A stretch of DNA of 64,000 bases from Sphaerimonospora mesophila NBRC 14179 = JCM 3151 (GTDB taxonomy: Bacteria > Actinomycetota > Actinomycetes > Streptosporangiales > Streptosporangiaceae), in contig BCRI01000003.1 of the NCBI GenBank assembly GCA_001552515.1, positions 62,001-126,000 of the forward strand, written 5' to 3'. Shown one piece after another: positions 1-8,236 of the stretch. The notes below the pieces were generated by a model. It ran no database searches and was not told where the DNA came from. It was given only the letters and a program-made list of their open reading frames with translations. Position numbers and translations under genes: made by a program. Numbering within the stretch: the stretch's first letter is position 1; the number at the start of each line of letters is the position of its first letter.

Positions 1-1102
1 CGGCGTCGGCCAGGATCTGCCGCCCGAGTTCGGCGTTGTTTCCGTCCAGCCGGACGACCAGCGGGTGCGTCACCGCCTCGCCTCGGCTCTCGAGCAGGTT
101 GAAGGCCGCGACGATGCCGTTGGCGACCGCGTCGCAGGCGGTGATGCCGCCGAAGACGTTGACGAAGACCGACTTCACCGACGGGTCGGACAGGATGATC
201 TCCAGGCCGTTCGCCATGACCTCGGCCGAGGCGCCGCCGCCGATGTCGAGGAAGTTGGCCGGCCTCGGCCGGCCGGGGAACGCCTCACCCGCGTAGGCGA
301 CCACGTCGAGCGTGGACATGACCAGGCCGGCGCCGTTGCCGATGATGCCGACCGTGCCGTCGAGCTTGACGTAGTTGAGGTGCTTCTCCTTGGCCCGCGC
401 CTCGAGCGGGTCCTCGGCCGCCTTGTCGACGTACTGCACGTGCTCGGGCTGGCGGAAGCTCGCGTTGTCGTCGAGGGTGACCTTGCCGTCGAGGGCCTTC
501 ACCTGGCCGTCGGCCGCGAGGATCATCGGGTTGACCTCGACGAGCGAGGCGTCCTCGTCGAGGAACACGGCCCAGAGTTTCTCGATGAGGTCGGCTGCGC
601 CGTCCAGCGCCTTCTCGGGCAGGCCGCCGGCCTGGGCGATCTCCCGGGCCGTGGCCCGGTCGACGCCGGTGAGCGGGCTGACCGGCACCTTGGCGACCTT
701 CTCCGGCGCGGTGTGCGCCACCTCTTCGATGTCCATTCCGCCGGACGCCGAGCAGATGGCGAGGAACGTGCGGTTGGCCCGGTCGAGAAGGAAGGAAAAG
801 TAGTATTCCTCCGCGATCTGGCTGGCCTCCTCGACCAGAACCTTGTGGACCGTGTGGCCCTTGATGTCCATGCCGAGGATCTGAGTCGCCTTCGCATGCG
901 CGTCGGCCGCGTCGTCGGCCACCTTCACACCGCCGGCCTTACCGCGTCCACCGGTCTTGACCTGCGCCTTGACCACAACGCGGCCGGTCAGCTGCTCAGC
1001 GGCCGCACGCGCCTCCGCCGCGGTCTGCGCGACGATTCCGCGCGGCACCGGGATGCCGTATTCCGCGAAGAGTTCCTTCGCTTGATGTTCGAACAGGTCC
1101 AC
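1..1102 (-). CDS. sucC: Succinyl-CoA synthetase (ADP-forming) beta subunit, 3' part beyond the left edge
   Basis: This TCA-cycle enzyme subunit carries the ATP-grasp domain; with SucD it converts succinyl-CoA to succinate while making a nucleoside triphosphate. About 367 codons are visible and the family is about 390 residues, so roughly 20-25 C-terminal residues lie outside. The protein opens [18 protein letters not shown], the typical SucC start. Further in are the ATP-grasp [16 protein letters not shown] and the C-terminal segment [12 protein letters not shown] ... [13 protein letters not shown]. The GTG start is chosen because AGGGGA lies about 8 bases upstream and the protein begins at the family's usual N-terminus. 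sucD would be expected next, off the window. Confidence 0.95.
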   Translation of the reverse strand, partial: MDLFEHQAKELFAEYGIPVPRGIVAQTAAEARAAAEQLTGRVVVKAQVKTGGRGKAGGVKVADDAADAHAKATQILGMDIKGHTVHKVLVEEASQIAEEYYFSFLLDRANRTFLAICSASGGMDIEEVAHTAPEKVAKVPVSPLTGVDRATAREIAQAGGLPEKALDGAADLIEKLWAVFLDEDASLVEVNPMILAADGQVKALDGKVTLDDNASFRQPEHVQYVDKAAEDPLEARAKEKHLNYVKLDGTVGIIGNGAGLVMSTLDVVAYAGEAFPGRPRPANFLDIGGGASAEVMANGLEIILSDPSVKSVFVNVFGGITACDAVANGIVAAFNLLESRGEAVTHPLVVRLDGNNAELGRQILADA

Positions 1103-1266
1103 GAGGGTCCGTCCCCTTTGACGTCGATGGCCGGGCACCGTCGTTCCGCCCGGCATTTTCCGCCCATGAAGCCTAGCCTCCGTCCGGCGGTGGCTTCGTC
1201 ATCGGGTCCATGCGAAACCGCGCCGTTGATCTGCACAATGTTGGGACATGTCCGATGATGCTGGCA

Positions 1267-1432
1267 CTAGTGCCCCTCCCGCCAACCTTTGCCCCGTCGC
1301 GTCGCCCAGGGCGGCACCTCGCCGCGTTGTCGTCGTCGCTCGTAGCTCCGCTACTCAGCTCCTCCTCCGCCTTGCGATGCACCGCCCTGGACACCGCGCC
1401 GTCCGGGCAAACCTTGGCAGTCGCGGCACTAG
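1267..1432. repeat. 166-bp CTAG-ended inverted-repeat element, copy 1
   Basis: This copy matches positions 35263-35428 with about 12 mismatches in 166 bases. Both ends are CTAGTGCC, followed by similar but inverted sequences ending in TTTGCCC on the left and GGGCAAA on the right, which make imperfect terminal arms of about 28 bp. A second inner pair is CCAGGGCGG and CCGCCCTGG, and the centre holds GTAGC-TCC-GCTAC, so most of the element can fold on itself. The right-hand CTAG supplies the TAG stop codon of the neighbouring minus-strand mutase subunit gene. It may be a non-autonomous mobile element or a two-way terminator; neither is shown. Confidence 0.85.
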
Positions 1433-1830
1433 ACGGTCGCGGGCACTGCGGCGCGGACCCACTCGACGATCTCCCGCGTCGAGGCGCCGGGTGTGAAGAT
1501 CCTGGCCACCCCCAAACGTCGCAGTTCGGGGATGTCGGCCTCCGGAATGATCCCGCCGCCGAACACCACGATGTCGCCGGCGTCCTGCTCGCGGAGGATC
1601 TCGAGCACGCGGGCGAAGAGCGTCATGTGGGCCCCGGACAGAATCGACAGCCCGATGGCCGCCGCGTCCTCCTGGATCGCGGTCCGCACGATCTGCTCGG
1701 GCGTCTGGTGCAGCCCGGTGTAGACGACCTCCATGCCCGCGTCGCGCAGCGCCCTCGCCACGATCTTCACGCCGCGATCGTGCCCGTCCAGTCCGGGCTT
1801 GGCGACGACGACCCGGATTCTGCCCGCCAT
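1429..1830 (-). CDS. icmB: Cobalamin-binding small subunit of an acyl-CoA mutase (IcmB-like)
   Basis: This 133-residue protein is a free-standing B12-binding domain. It starts [17 protein letters not shown], containing the DxHxxG motif whose His ligates cobalt, followed by GLSILSGAH and [11 protein letters not shown]. Size and sequence resemble the small subunit of isobutyryl-CoA mutase, which with a large subunit interconverts isobutyryl-CoA and n-butyryl-CoA. The closely related C-terminal domain of methylmalonyl-CoA mutase is the main alternative. No large subunit lies nearby, which is also the case in Streptomyces icm systems. The ATG has GGGAGGGG just upstream. The TAG stop lies inside the 166-bp repeat element. 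Confidence 0.8.
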   Translation of the reverse strand: MAGRIRVVVAKPGLDGHDRGVKIVARALRDAGMEVVYTGLHQTPEQIVRTAIQEDAAAIGLSILSGAHMTLFARVLEILREQDAGDIVVFGGGIIPEADIPELRRLGVARIFTPGASTREIVEWVRAAVPATV

Positions 1831-2286
1831 GGGGACCCCTCCCCCGCCTCGTCCATCCTCCGCTGCCCGCAGGCTGATTCCCGCCCGCGCCCCCTTCACG
1901 CCCCCCGCGGCACCGTCACGTCCCGCGGATCGGCGACGTGCGCGCCACCTCCTCCTCGACCCGTCGGCCGGACCCGCCACCCCTCCGGCGACATATTCCG
2001 TACGGCCCGCGCGAACAGAGCGTCCTCTCCAACCGGCCGGTACGGCGCGCGGCGACCGCGCATCCTCCACCCGTCGGGTGGACGAACACCCGGCGGCGGT
2101 CACGCGTCGCCCAAAATTTCCTTTCAAGCAAAAATATTCGCGCGCGAAATGATAACCAAAAGGCATCAGATAATCCACGGTAAATCCACAGCAAATCCCA
2201 ACCTTTGTGACTTTACTGTGATCATTACCCGCCAGAATGTCCCGGTCACCCCCGATAGATGGGGTGTATTACGGGAGGAATGACTC
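1831..2286. other. 456-bp divergent intergenic region with an AT-rich half
   Basis: No convincing gene is present between the divergent mutase subunit and secreted-protein genes. The left half is GC-rich like coding DNA. From about 2110 to 2280 the composition becomes much more AT-rich, and AATCC recurs about every ten bases near 2171-2197. An imperfect inverted repeat pairs 2179-2191 (GGTAAATCCACAG) with 2216-2229 (CTGTGATCATTACC). It probably holds the secreted protein's promoter, but no clear -35/-10 pair was found. Confidence 0.4.
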
Positions 2287-3180
2287 ATGAGGCGATTAAT
2301 CGCCACTTTGGCATGTACGGCTACCGTCGGCGTGGTGACTCCCGCGCTGGCCGCGCCCGCATATGCGCAAGCTCCCGCCGCCAAGCCGGTCACCGCGCTG
2401 AAGAAGCAGTTCGTCACCGGCCGCGGCGTGCATTTCACGTCGGTCAGCAAAATCGATGTGGGCGGCCTGACCTCGGTCAAGCTGCGGAGCAAGGGCACCG
2501 TCGGATTCGGCCGCACCGGTGTCACCGCGTCCGACATCACCCTCAAGGCCGACTGGGGCGATCTGTTCGGCGACGAGGAGGAGATGGAGGGCCTGAACAA
2601 GCCGATCCACACGATCACGGTCAACAAGACGACCTACTCGTCCGGCCACCTGTTCGACTCCCTCCTGCCCGAGGGGAAGACCTGGCTGCGCTCACCGGGC
2701 GGCGACCCGGCCCGTGAGTTCTCCAGCAGCTTCCTCATCAACCCCCTCGACCCGAACACGCTCCAGACGGTCCTCTCGACCACGAAGGCGAGGGGCAGGG
2801 GCGGCGTCATCGGCGGCGCCAAGACCACGCTCTACCGTGGCACGATCACGGTGAAGCAGCTCCTGTCGGCATCGCCGGCGACGAGAAAGCAGCTGAACGG
2901 CATGAGCGCCAAGGAGAAGGCGTCGCGGATCAGCTGGAAGGTCTGGCTGGGCACGGACAACCTCGTCCGGCGCGTCACCACCTCGACCCGCGAGACGGTG
3001 AAGATCAAGAAGACGAGCATCCAGATGGCGCTCACCAGCGACGCCAGGTTCACCGGCTGGGGCAAGAAGATCAAGGTCACCCCGCCGCCGGCAGACCAGG
3101 TGGCCGACCTTTCCGACATCGACGGCGAGGCCCCGCAGACGCCGCAGCTCCTCGACCTGAACCGGGGACTCGGCCGCTGA
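2287..3180 (+). CDS. Secreted protein of unknown function
   Basis: This 297-residue protein has a typical Sec signal peptide: positive RR at residues 2-3, a hydrophobic core, and a likely cut after AYA at residue 27. The mature part is rich in Thr, Ser and Lys and looks beta-rich. It has alternating stretches such as GLTSVKLRSKGTV and ITVKQLL, and ends in an acidic, Pro-containing tail. The style is that of exported actinomycete proteins with a LolA/LppX-like half-barrel, but that assignment is a guess. GGGAGG lies 8 bases before the ATG. It has no lipobox cysteine after the signal. Confidence 0.75.
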   Translation: MRRLIATLACTATVGVVTPALAAPAYAQAPAAKPVTALKKQFVTGRGVHFTSVSKIDVGGLTSVKLRSKGTVGFGRTGVTASDITLKADWGDLFGDEEEMEGLNKPIHTITVNKTTYSSGHLFDSLLPEGKTWLRSPGGDPAREFSSSFLINPLDPNTLQTVLSTTKARGRGGVIGGAKTTLYRGTITVKQLLSASPATRKQLNGMSAKEKASRISWKVWLGTDNLVRRVTTSTRETVKIKKTSIQMALTSDARFTGWGKKIKVTPPPADQVADLSDIDGEAPQTPQLLDLNRGLGR

Positions 3181-3252
3181 GAGGCAGAGAGCGATCCGGT
3201 CGCAGCGCGTCCGGCGGACGGCCACGCCGCCGCCGGACGCCGCTTCCATGCT

Positions 3253-5577
3253 CTAGAGCTTCTCGATCGGGGCGTAGGCGAGGAGCAGCGTCTTCTCACC
3301 CGAGCCACCGAAATCGATCTTCGCCTGGGCGCGGGGGCCCACGCCGTCGACGCTGATCACCGTGCCCAGGCCGAACGCGTCGTGGGTTACCCGATCCCCC
3401 GGGGCCAGGTTCGGTACGTTGCCCGCGCCCTTCTTCCCCGGAGCGGGAGCCGTACGAGACGCGCGTGATCCCACGCCGTCCCGGGACACCGCCGCCGACC
3501 TGGCGTCCTTGGCCGGGTCCGTACGCCACTCGACGAGATCGCCGGGGACCTCCGTCAGGAACCGCGAAGCGGGGTTGAACGAGGGCGCGCCCCAGGAGGA
3601 CCGGACCGCGGCCCGGGACAGGTAGAGCCGCTGCTCCGCCCGGGTGATGCCGACATAGGCCAGGCGACGCTCCTCCTCCAGCTCCTTCAGGTCGCCCATC
3701 GAGCGCATGTGGGGGAAGACCCCGTCCTCCATCCCGGTGAGGAACACCACGGGGAACTCCAGGCCCTTCGCGGTGTGCAGGGTCATCAGGGTCACGACAC
3801 CGCCGTGGTCGTCCCGGTCCGGGCCTTGCTCGCTCGGGGGGACGACTCCCCCGGCCCCCTCCGGACCGCCCGGAATCTGGTCGGCGTCGGAGACCAGCGC
3901 GACCTGCTCCAGGAAGTCGACCAGCGTGCCGTCCGGGTTCGCCTCCCCGAACTCTGCCGCCACCGAGATCAGCTCGTTGAGGTTCTCCAGGCGGCTCTCG
4001 TCCTGCGGATCGCGGGAGCCCTCCAGTTCGGCGCGGTAGCCGGTGGCGTTCAGCACCTCCTCGGCCAGCTCGGCCGGCGACAGCTCCCGGCTGCGCAGGT
4101 GATCGAGCAGCGCCGTGAACTCCTTGATCGCGTTGATCGACCGGGTGGCCAGGCCGGGTGCCTCGTCCACCCGCTGCAGCCCCGCCCAGAAGCTGATCCG
4201 CTCCCGGTTCGCGAACGCCTCGACCATCGCCTCGGCCCGCTCCCCGATGCCGCGCTTGGGCACGTTGAGAATGCGCCGCAGCGACACCGTGTCGTTCGGG
4301 TTGGCCAGGACCCGCAGATAGGCCAGCAGGTCCTTGACCTCCTTGCGCTCATAGAACCGCACCCCGCCGACGACTTTGTACGGCAGGCCGGTGCGGATGA
4401 ATATCTCCTCGAACACCCGGGAGGCGGCGTTCGTCCGGTAGAAGATCGCGACCTGGCCGGGCGTGATCCCATGCTCGTCGGTGAGCCTGTCGACCTCCTG
4501 GGCGACGAACATCGCCTCGTCGTGCTCGTTGTCCGCCACATAACCGATGATCTTCGGTCCGGCGCCCTGGTCGGACCACAGGTTCTTGGGCTTGCGGCTC
4601 TCGTTGCGTGAGATCACCGCGTTCGCCGCGTTGAGGATCGTCTGCGTGGACCGGTAGTTCTGCTCCAGCAGGATCGTCCGCGCGGCCGGATAGTCACGCT
4701 CGAACTCGAGGATGTTGCGAATCGTCGCCCCGCGGAAGGCGTAGATCGACTGGTCGGCGTCGCCGACCACCACCAGCTCGGCCGGCTCGACGCCGGTGCC
4801 CTCCCGGACCACGTCGCCGTCGGCCGTCTTCAGCTCCGGCCGCCCCACCAGCTCGCGGACCAGCTCGTACTGCGCGTGGTTGGTGTCCTGGTACTCGTCG
4901 ACCAGCACGTGCCGGAACCGCCGCCGGTAGTGCTCCGCCACCTCGGGGAAGAGCTGGAACAGGGTGACCGTCAGCATGATCAGGTCGTCGAAGTCCATCG
5001 CGCCGGCCTCGGTCAGCCGCCGCTGGTAGGTCCGGTACGCCTCGGCCAGCGTGCGCTCCAGATGCGTCCCGGCGCGCTCGGCCGCCGTCTCGTAGTCGAT
5101 CAGCTCGTTCTTGAAGTTGCTGACCTGGGCGGAGAACGAACGCGGCGGGTAACGCTTGGGATCGAGGTCGAGCTCGCGGCAGACCATCGCCATGAGCCGC
5201 TGGGAGTCGGCCTGATCGTAGATCGAGAAGCTCGAGGCGAACCCCAGCCGCTTGGCCTCACGCCGCAGGATGCGCACGCAGGCGCTGTGGAAGGTCATCA
5301 CCCACATGGCCCGCGAGCGCGGCCCCACCAGCCGCTCGACCCGGTCCTTCATCTCCCGGGCCGCCTTGTTCGTGAAGGTGATCGCGAGGATCTCCCCCGG
5401 CCGGACGTCTCGCTCGGCCAGCAAATACGCGATGCGGTGGGTCAGCACCCGCGTCTTGCCGGATCCGGCTCCGGCGACGATCAAGAGGGGACTGCCCCGA
5501 TGGAGGACGGCCTCGCGCTGCTGCTCGTTGAGGCCGTCGAGCAAGGGGTGGGTGGTGGCATCGGCTCCGGTGGACAC
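3253..5577 (-). CDS. pcrA: ATP-dependent DNA helicase PcrA/UvrD
   Basis: This superfamily 1A 3'-5' helicase acts in nucleotide excision repair and removal of transcription or replication blocks. The 774 residues carry all the motifs: LNEQQREAV (Q motif), GAGSGKT (Walker A), VLVDEYQDT (Walker B), GDADQSIYAFRGA, LEQNYRS, TLHTAKGLEFPVVFLTG and YVGITRAEQRLYL. The last 50 residues form the PcrA-type Tudor-like domain (GDRVTHDAFGLGTV), which contacts RNA polymerase in relatives. The GTG start fits family length. No Shine-Dalgarno sequence is visible, so the message may be leaderless. It is divergent from the PIG-L gene. Confidence 0.95.
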   Translation of the reverse strand: MSTGADATTHPLLDGLNEQQREAVLHRGSPLLIVAGAGSGKTRVLTHRIAYLLAERDVRPGEILAITFTNKAAREMKDRVERLVGPRSRAMWVMTFHSACVRILRREAKRLGFASSFSIYDQADSQRLMAMVCRELDLDPKRYPPRSFSAQVSNFKNELIDYETAAERAGTHLERTLAEAYRTYQRRLTEAGAMDFDDLIMLTVTLFQLFPEVAEHYRRRFRHVLVDEYQDTNHAQYELVRELVGRPELKTADGDVVREGTGVEPAELVVVGDADQSIYAFRGATIRNILEFERDYPAARTILLEQNYRSTQTILNAANAVISRNESRKPKNLWSDQGAGPKIIGYVADNEHDEAMFVAQEVDRLTDEHGITPGQVAIFYRTNAASRVFEEIFIRTGLPYKVVGGVRFYERKEVKDLLAYLRVLANPNDTVSLRRILNVPKRGIGERAEAMVEAFANRERISFWAGLQRVDEAPGLATRSINAIKEFTALLDHLRSRELSPAELAEEVLNATGYRAELEGSRDPQDESRLENLNELISVAAEFGEANPDGTLVDFLEQVALVSDADQIPGGPEGAGGVVPPSEQGPDRDDHGGVVTLMTLHTAKGLEFPVVFLTGMEDGVFPHMRSMGDLKELEEERRLAYVGITRAEQRLYLSRAAVRSSWGAPSFNPASRFLTEVPGDLVEWRTDPAKDARSAAVSRDGVGSRASRTAPAPGKKGAGNVPNLAPGDRVTHDAFGLGTVISVDGVGPRAQAKIDFGGSGEKTLLLAYAPIEKL

Positions 5578-5679
5578 GTCAACAGCGTAAGGCGGTCCAC
5601 CGACATCCGGTGCCCGCCGGTCCGCCCGATCCCTTTGTTTCCCGTTTAAGGTGAATGGCCGAGACGAGGAGGACGGCAG

Positions 5680-6399
5680 ATGCTGGACGAGGCTGGGCTC
5701 AAGCGGGTGCTCGTGGTCATGGCGCACCCCGACGACATCGATTTCGGCGGTGCCGGTACGATCGCCAAGCTGATCGACGCCGGCAAGGAGGTCGTCTACT
5801 GCCTGGTCACCGATGGCGACGCGGGTGGTTTCGACCGGGAGTTCGACAACGGCGGCATGGCCGCGCTCCGCCGCGCCGAGCAGACGGCCGCGGCCAAATG
5901 CGTCGGCGTCACCGATCTCCGCTTCCTCGGCTACCGGGACGGGATGGTCGAGCAGACCCTCGGCCTGCGCCGCGACATCGCCCGGGTGATCCGGCAGGTG
6001 CGGCCCGACCTCGTCATCACCTCCACGCCCGAGCGCAACTACGTCCGCCTCGGCCCGAGCCACCCCGACCACCGGGCGGTCGGCGGCGCCACCCTCGACG
6101 CGGTCTACCCCGACGCACGCAATCCGTACGCCTTCCCCGAACTGCTGGCGGACGAGGGCCTGGCGGCGTGGACCGTACGGGAGGTGTGGCTGTCCGGCAC
6201 GATGACCCCCGATCACTTCGTGGACGTCACAGCGACGGTCGACCGCAAGATCGCCGCACTGCGCGCGCACGAGAGCCAGACGGGGCACATGGACGACCTG
6301 GAGGGCATGGTGAAGGGATGGCTCGCCGAGAACGCGGCCGCCGCCGGCCTCCCCGAGGGCACCTACGCCGAGGCGTTCCACCGCGTGGTCACCGCCTGA
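5680..6399 (+). CDS. PIG-L family (LmbE-like) zinc-dependent deacetylase
   Basis: The 239-residue protein has the zinc-binding signature AHPDDIDFG near its N-terminus and the third-ligand region SHPDH around residue 128. These enzymes remove N-acetyl groups from sugar conjugates; actinomycete members include MshB and Mca of mycothiol metabolism. This one is shorter and its N-terminus differs from both, so its substrate is unknown. GGACGGCAG precedes the ATG. A short ribbon-helix-helix gene follows 29 bases later. Confidence 0.85.
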   Translation: MLDEAGLKRVLVVMAHPDDIDFGGAGTIAKLIDAGKEVVYCLVTDGDAGGFDREFDNGGMAALRRAEQTAAAKCVGVTDLRFLGYRDGMVEQTLGLRRDIARVIRQVRPDLVITSTPERNYVRLGPSHPDHRAVGGATLDAVYPDARNPYAFPELLADEGLAAWTVREVWLSGTMTPDHFVDVTATVDRKIAALRAHESQTGHMDDLEGMVKGWLAENAAAAGLPEGTYAEAFHRVVTA

Positions 6400-6428
6400 T
6401 CTCGTACGGATCCGACCGCACCGTAATC

Positions 6429-6686
6429 GTGGTTCCACGTGAACCGGTGCCTGCCGACGAGGTGATGATCGTCACTTCGCTGCGGCTGCCGAAGGCGGTC
6501 ATGGATCAGGTACGGGAGCGGGCAAAGGATCGCGGGGTCAAGCCCACTGCGCTCATCCGTGAATGGGTGGAGGCGGCTCTGGCTCGAGAGGACGCCGTGG
6601 TGCCCATCAGTGTGATCATGGCTGCGGTCGGCGAATATCAGCACAGGCGCGCCTCGTGGCAACGGCGCCGCATCTTCGTCGCCTAG
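6429..6686 (+). CDS. Ribbon-helix-helix DNA-binding protein
   Basis: This protein of about 85 residues carries a CopG/Arc-type fold: VTSLRLPKAVMDQVRERA (strand and first helix) followed by GVKPTALIREWVEAAL (second helix). Such proteins bind DNA as dimers and often serve as antitoxins or autoregulators. No toxin gene follows; the next gene is convergent. The start is uncertain: GTG at 6429 is used here, ATG at 6465 is the other choice, and neither has a good ribosome site. An imperfect inverted repeat with GGTTC and GAACC arms overlaps the GTG. Confidence 0.65.
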   Translation: MVPREPVPADEVMIVTSLRLPKAVMDQVRERAKDRGVKPTALIREWVEAALAREDAVVPISVIMAAVGEYQHRRASWQRRRIFVA

Positions 6687-7483
6687 CCGTCACGGGAGCT
6701 CGGATGCTCCGTGCCGAGCCTTCTGGCCAGCCGGGCGGCGAGGTAGCCGAGCGAGTTCGTGGCGAGGTGGAGCAGCGACGGCGCGAGCAGCCCGCCACGG
6801 CGGCGCAGTTCGTGGAGGAGCGATCCGGCGGCCCCCGTCGACAGGACCGTCCCTGCGACCAGCCGTACCGTCCTCTGCGCCGATCCCGGCTCGGCCGGCG
6901 GCTCCGCCGAGGCGACGCGGCCCAGCGCCGGGTTGGCGCGAGCCATGTCCATCGCGGGCAGCACGTGCCACAGCCCGAAGAGCGCGGCCGAGGCGGCGGC
7001 GGCCGTACGCGATGGCAGCGGGCGGCAGAAAGGCCCGCGCGACGCCAGCAGCGCGGGCAGGACGCCGCGGAAGGCGACCTCTTCGAGCAGGACCGTTCCC
7101 ACGGGCACCTGGAGCAGGATCTCCTCGGCCAGGCGCCCGCGCGAGAGCGCGAGTGCCCTCTCGTCGAGGAACAGCGGCCGGGTCCGGGGCAGGGCGACGC
7201 CGGCCGCGTAGACCGCCGCCACCGCCGCGGCGAGCGCGCCGCCGAGGCGGGCACCACGCCCCCATGAACCGAGATCCCCGGCTCCGAGACCCCCGGTCTC
7301 GAGATCCCCAGCCCCGATGCCCAGTTCCCGGAGGCTCAGGCCCTCGCGCCGGGCCAGGCCGATCAGCGCGGCGGTCGTGACGGCCGACGTCAGCGGCGCC
7401 CAGCGTCTGGCGATCCGGTTGTTCAGCACGTTGGCGGCCGCGAGCAGCCCCACGGAGCACACGACCGGGTCCGTACGTCCCAC
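6683..7483 (-). CDS. CPBP family intramembrane metalloprotease
   Basis: This 266-residue membrane protein has the three CPBP motifs in order: EEVAFRG, FGLWH (FxxxH) and HLATN (HxxxN). Together they form the glutamate/histidine active site buried in the membrane. Targets of bacterial members are mostly unknown. A Gly/Asp-rich run (residues ~55-80) separates the first membrane segments from the catalytic part. The GTG at 7483 is favoured over one 39 bases upstream because GGAGGAGG sits right before it. It is read in the same direction as the downstream end of the envelope-stress regulators. Confidence 0.85.
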   Translation of the reverse strand: MGRTDPVVCSVGLLAAANVLNNRIARRWAPLTSAVTTAALIGLARREGLSLRELGIGAGDLETGGLGAGDLGSWGRGARLGGALAAAVAAVYAAGVALPRTRPLFLDERALALSRGRLAEEILLQVPVGTVLLEEVAFRGVLPALLASRGPFCRPLPSRTAAAASAALFGLWHVLPAMDMARANPALGRVASAEPPAEPGSAQRTVRLVAGTVLSTGAAGSLLHELRRRGGLLAPSLLHLATNSLGYLAARLARRLGTEHPSSRDG

Positions 7484-7554
7484 GTGTCCTCCTCCGCGGC
7501 CCCGCCGCCGTTCCCTCGCCACAGTTCCCTCGCCGCCGGGACCCCGGCCGGGAG

Positions 7555-8193
7555 TCAGACGAGACGCCGCGCCGTGGCCCAGCGTGACAGCTCGTGCCGG
7601 TTGGAGAGCTGCAACTTGCGCAGCACGCTCGACACGTGGGTCTCGACCGTCTTCACCGAGATGAACAGCTCCTTGGCGATCTCCTTGTACGCGTAGCCGC
7701 GCGCGATGAGCCGCAGCACCTCGCGTTCCCGCTGGGTGAGCGAGTCGAGCTCGGGATCGATGGGCGGCGCCTCGGTCGAGGCGAACGCGTCGAGCACGAA
7801 GCCGGCCAGCCGCGGGGAGAAGACCGCGTCGCCCTCGGAGACCCGGATGATCGCGTCGGTCAGCTCGGCGCCGCTGATGGTCTTCGTGACATAACCCCTG
7901 GCCCCGCCCCGGATGACCCCGATCACGTCCTCGGCGGCGTCCGAGACCGACAGCGCGAGGAAGCGTACCTGGGAGCCGGAGCCGAGCACCCGCCGCAGCA
8001 CCTCCTGGCCGCCACCGCCCGGCATGTGCACGTCCAGCAGCACCACGTCGGGCGCCAACTCGGCGATCGCCGGCACCGCCGAATCCACGTCCTCCGCCTC
8101 GCCGACCACCTGGATCGACGGCCCCAACTCGGCGCGCACCCCGGACCGGAACAGCCGGTGATCGTCGACGATCAGCACTCGAATGGTCTTCAT
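7555..8193 (-). CDS. LuxR/NarL-type response regulator
   Basis: The 212-residue protein has a receiver domain starting TIRVLIVDDHRLFR, with the phospho-acceptor Asp in VVLLDVHMPG, and a C-terminal HTH (LTQREREVLRLIARGYAYKEIAKELF, given here in pieces: LTQREREVLRL and KEIAKELFISVKTVETHVSS). It lies 43 bases after the PspC-type histidine kinase gene, its likely partner. GAGGGAGTA precedes the chosen ATG, which is preferred over an in-frame start 30 bases upstream. Confidence 0.92.
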   Translation of the reverse strand: MKTIRVLIVDDHRLFRSGVRAELGPSIQVVGEAEDVDSAVPAIAELAPDVVLLDVHMPGGGGQEVLRRVLGSGSQVRFLALSVSDAAEDVIGVIRGGARGYVTKTISGAELTDAIIRVSEGDAVFSPRLAGFVLDAFASTEAPPIDPELDSLTQREREVLRLIARGYAYKEIAKELFISVKTVETHVSSVLRKLQLSNRHELSRWATARRLV

Positions 8194-8236
8194 TACTCCC
8201 TCATCGTCACCGCGACTCGTCACCGTGACGCCGAGG

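Noticed and set aside
65..1258. 397-codon plus-strand open frame at the left end
   Set aside because: It is antisense to sucC, whose minus-strand protein matches its family over its whole length; long antisense frames are normal at this GC content.
1173..1394. Short proteins encoded by the 166-bp element (also 35187-35381)
   Set aside because: Both copies stay open in several frames on both strands, as GC-rich inverted repeats often do. No ribosome site or distinct codon pattern favours any one, and the folding pattern explains the conservation better.
3253..6438. 1061-residue version of PcrA starting far upstream
   Set aside because: The extra N-terminal 287 residues are antisense to the PIG-L deacetylase and have no helicase similarity. 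The GTG at 5577 gives the normal length.
6429..7483. Toxin-antitoxin pair formed by the ribbon-helix-helix gene
   Set aside because: No PIN, MazF or similar toxin gene adjoins it; the next gene is a convergent CPBP protease.
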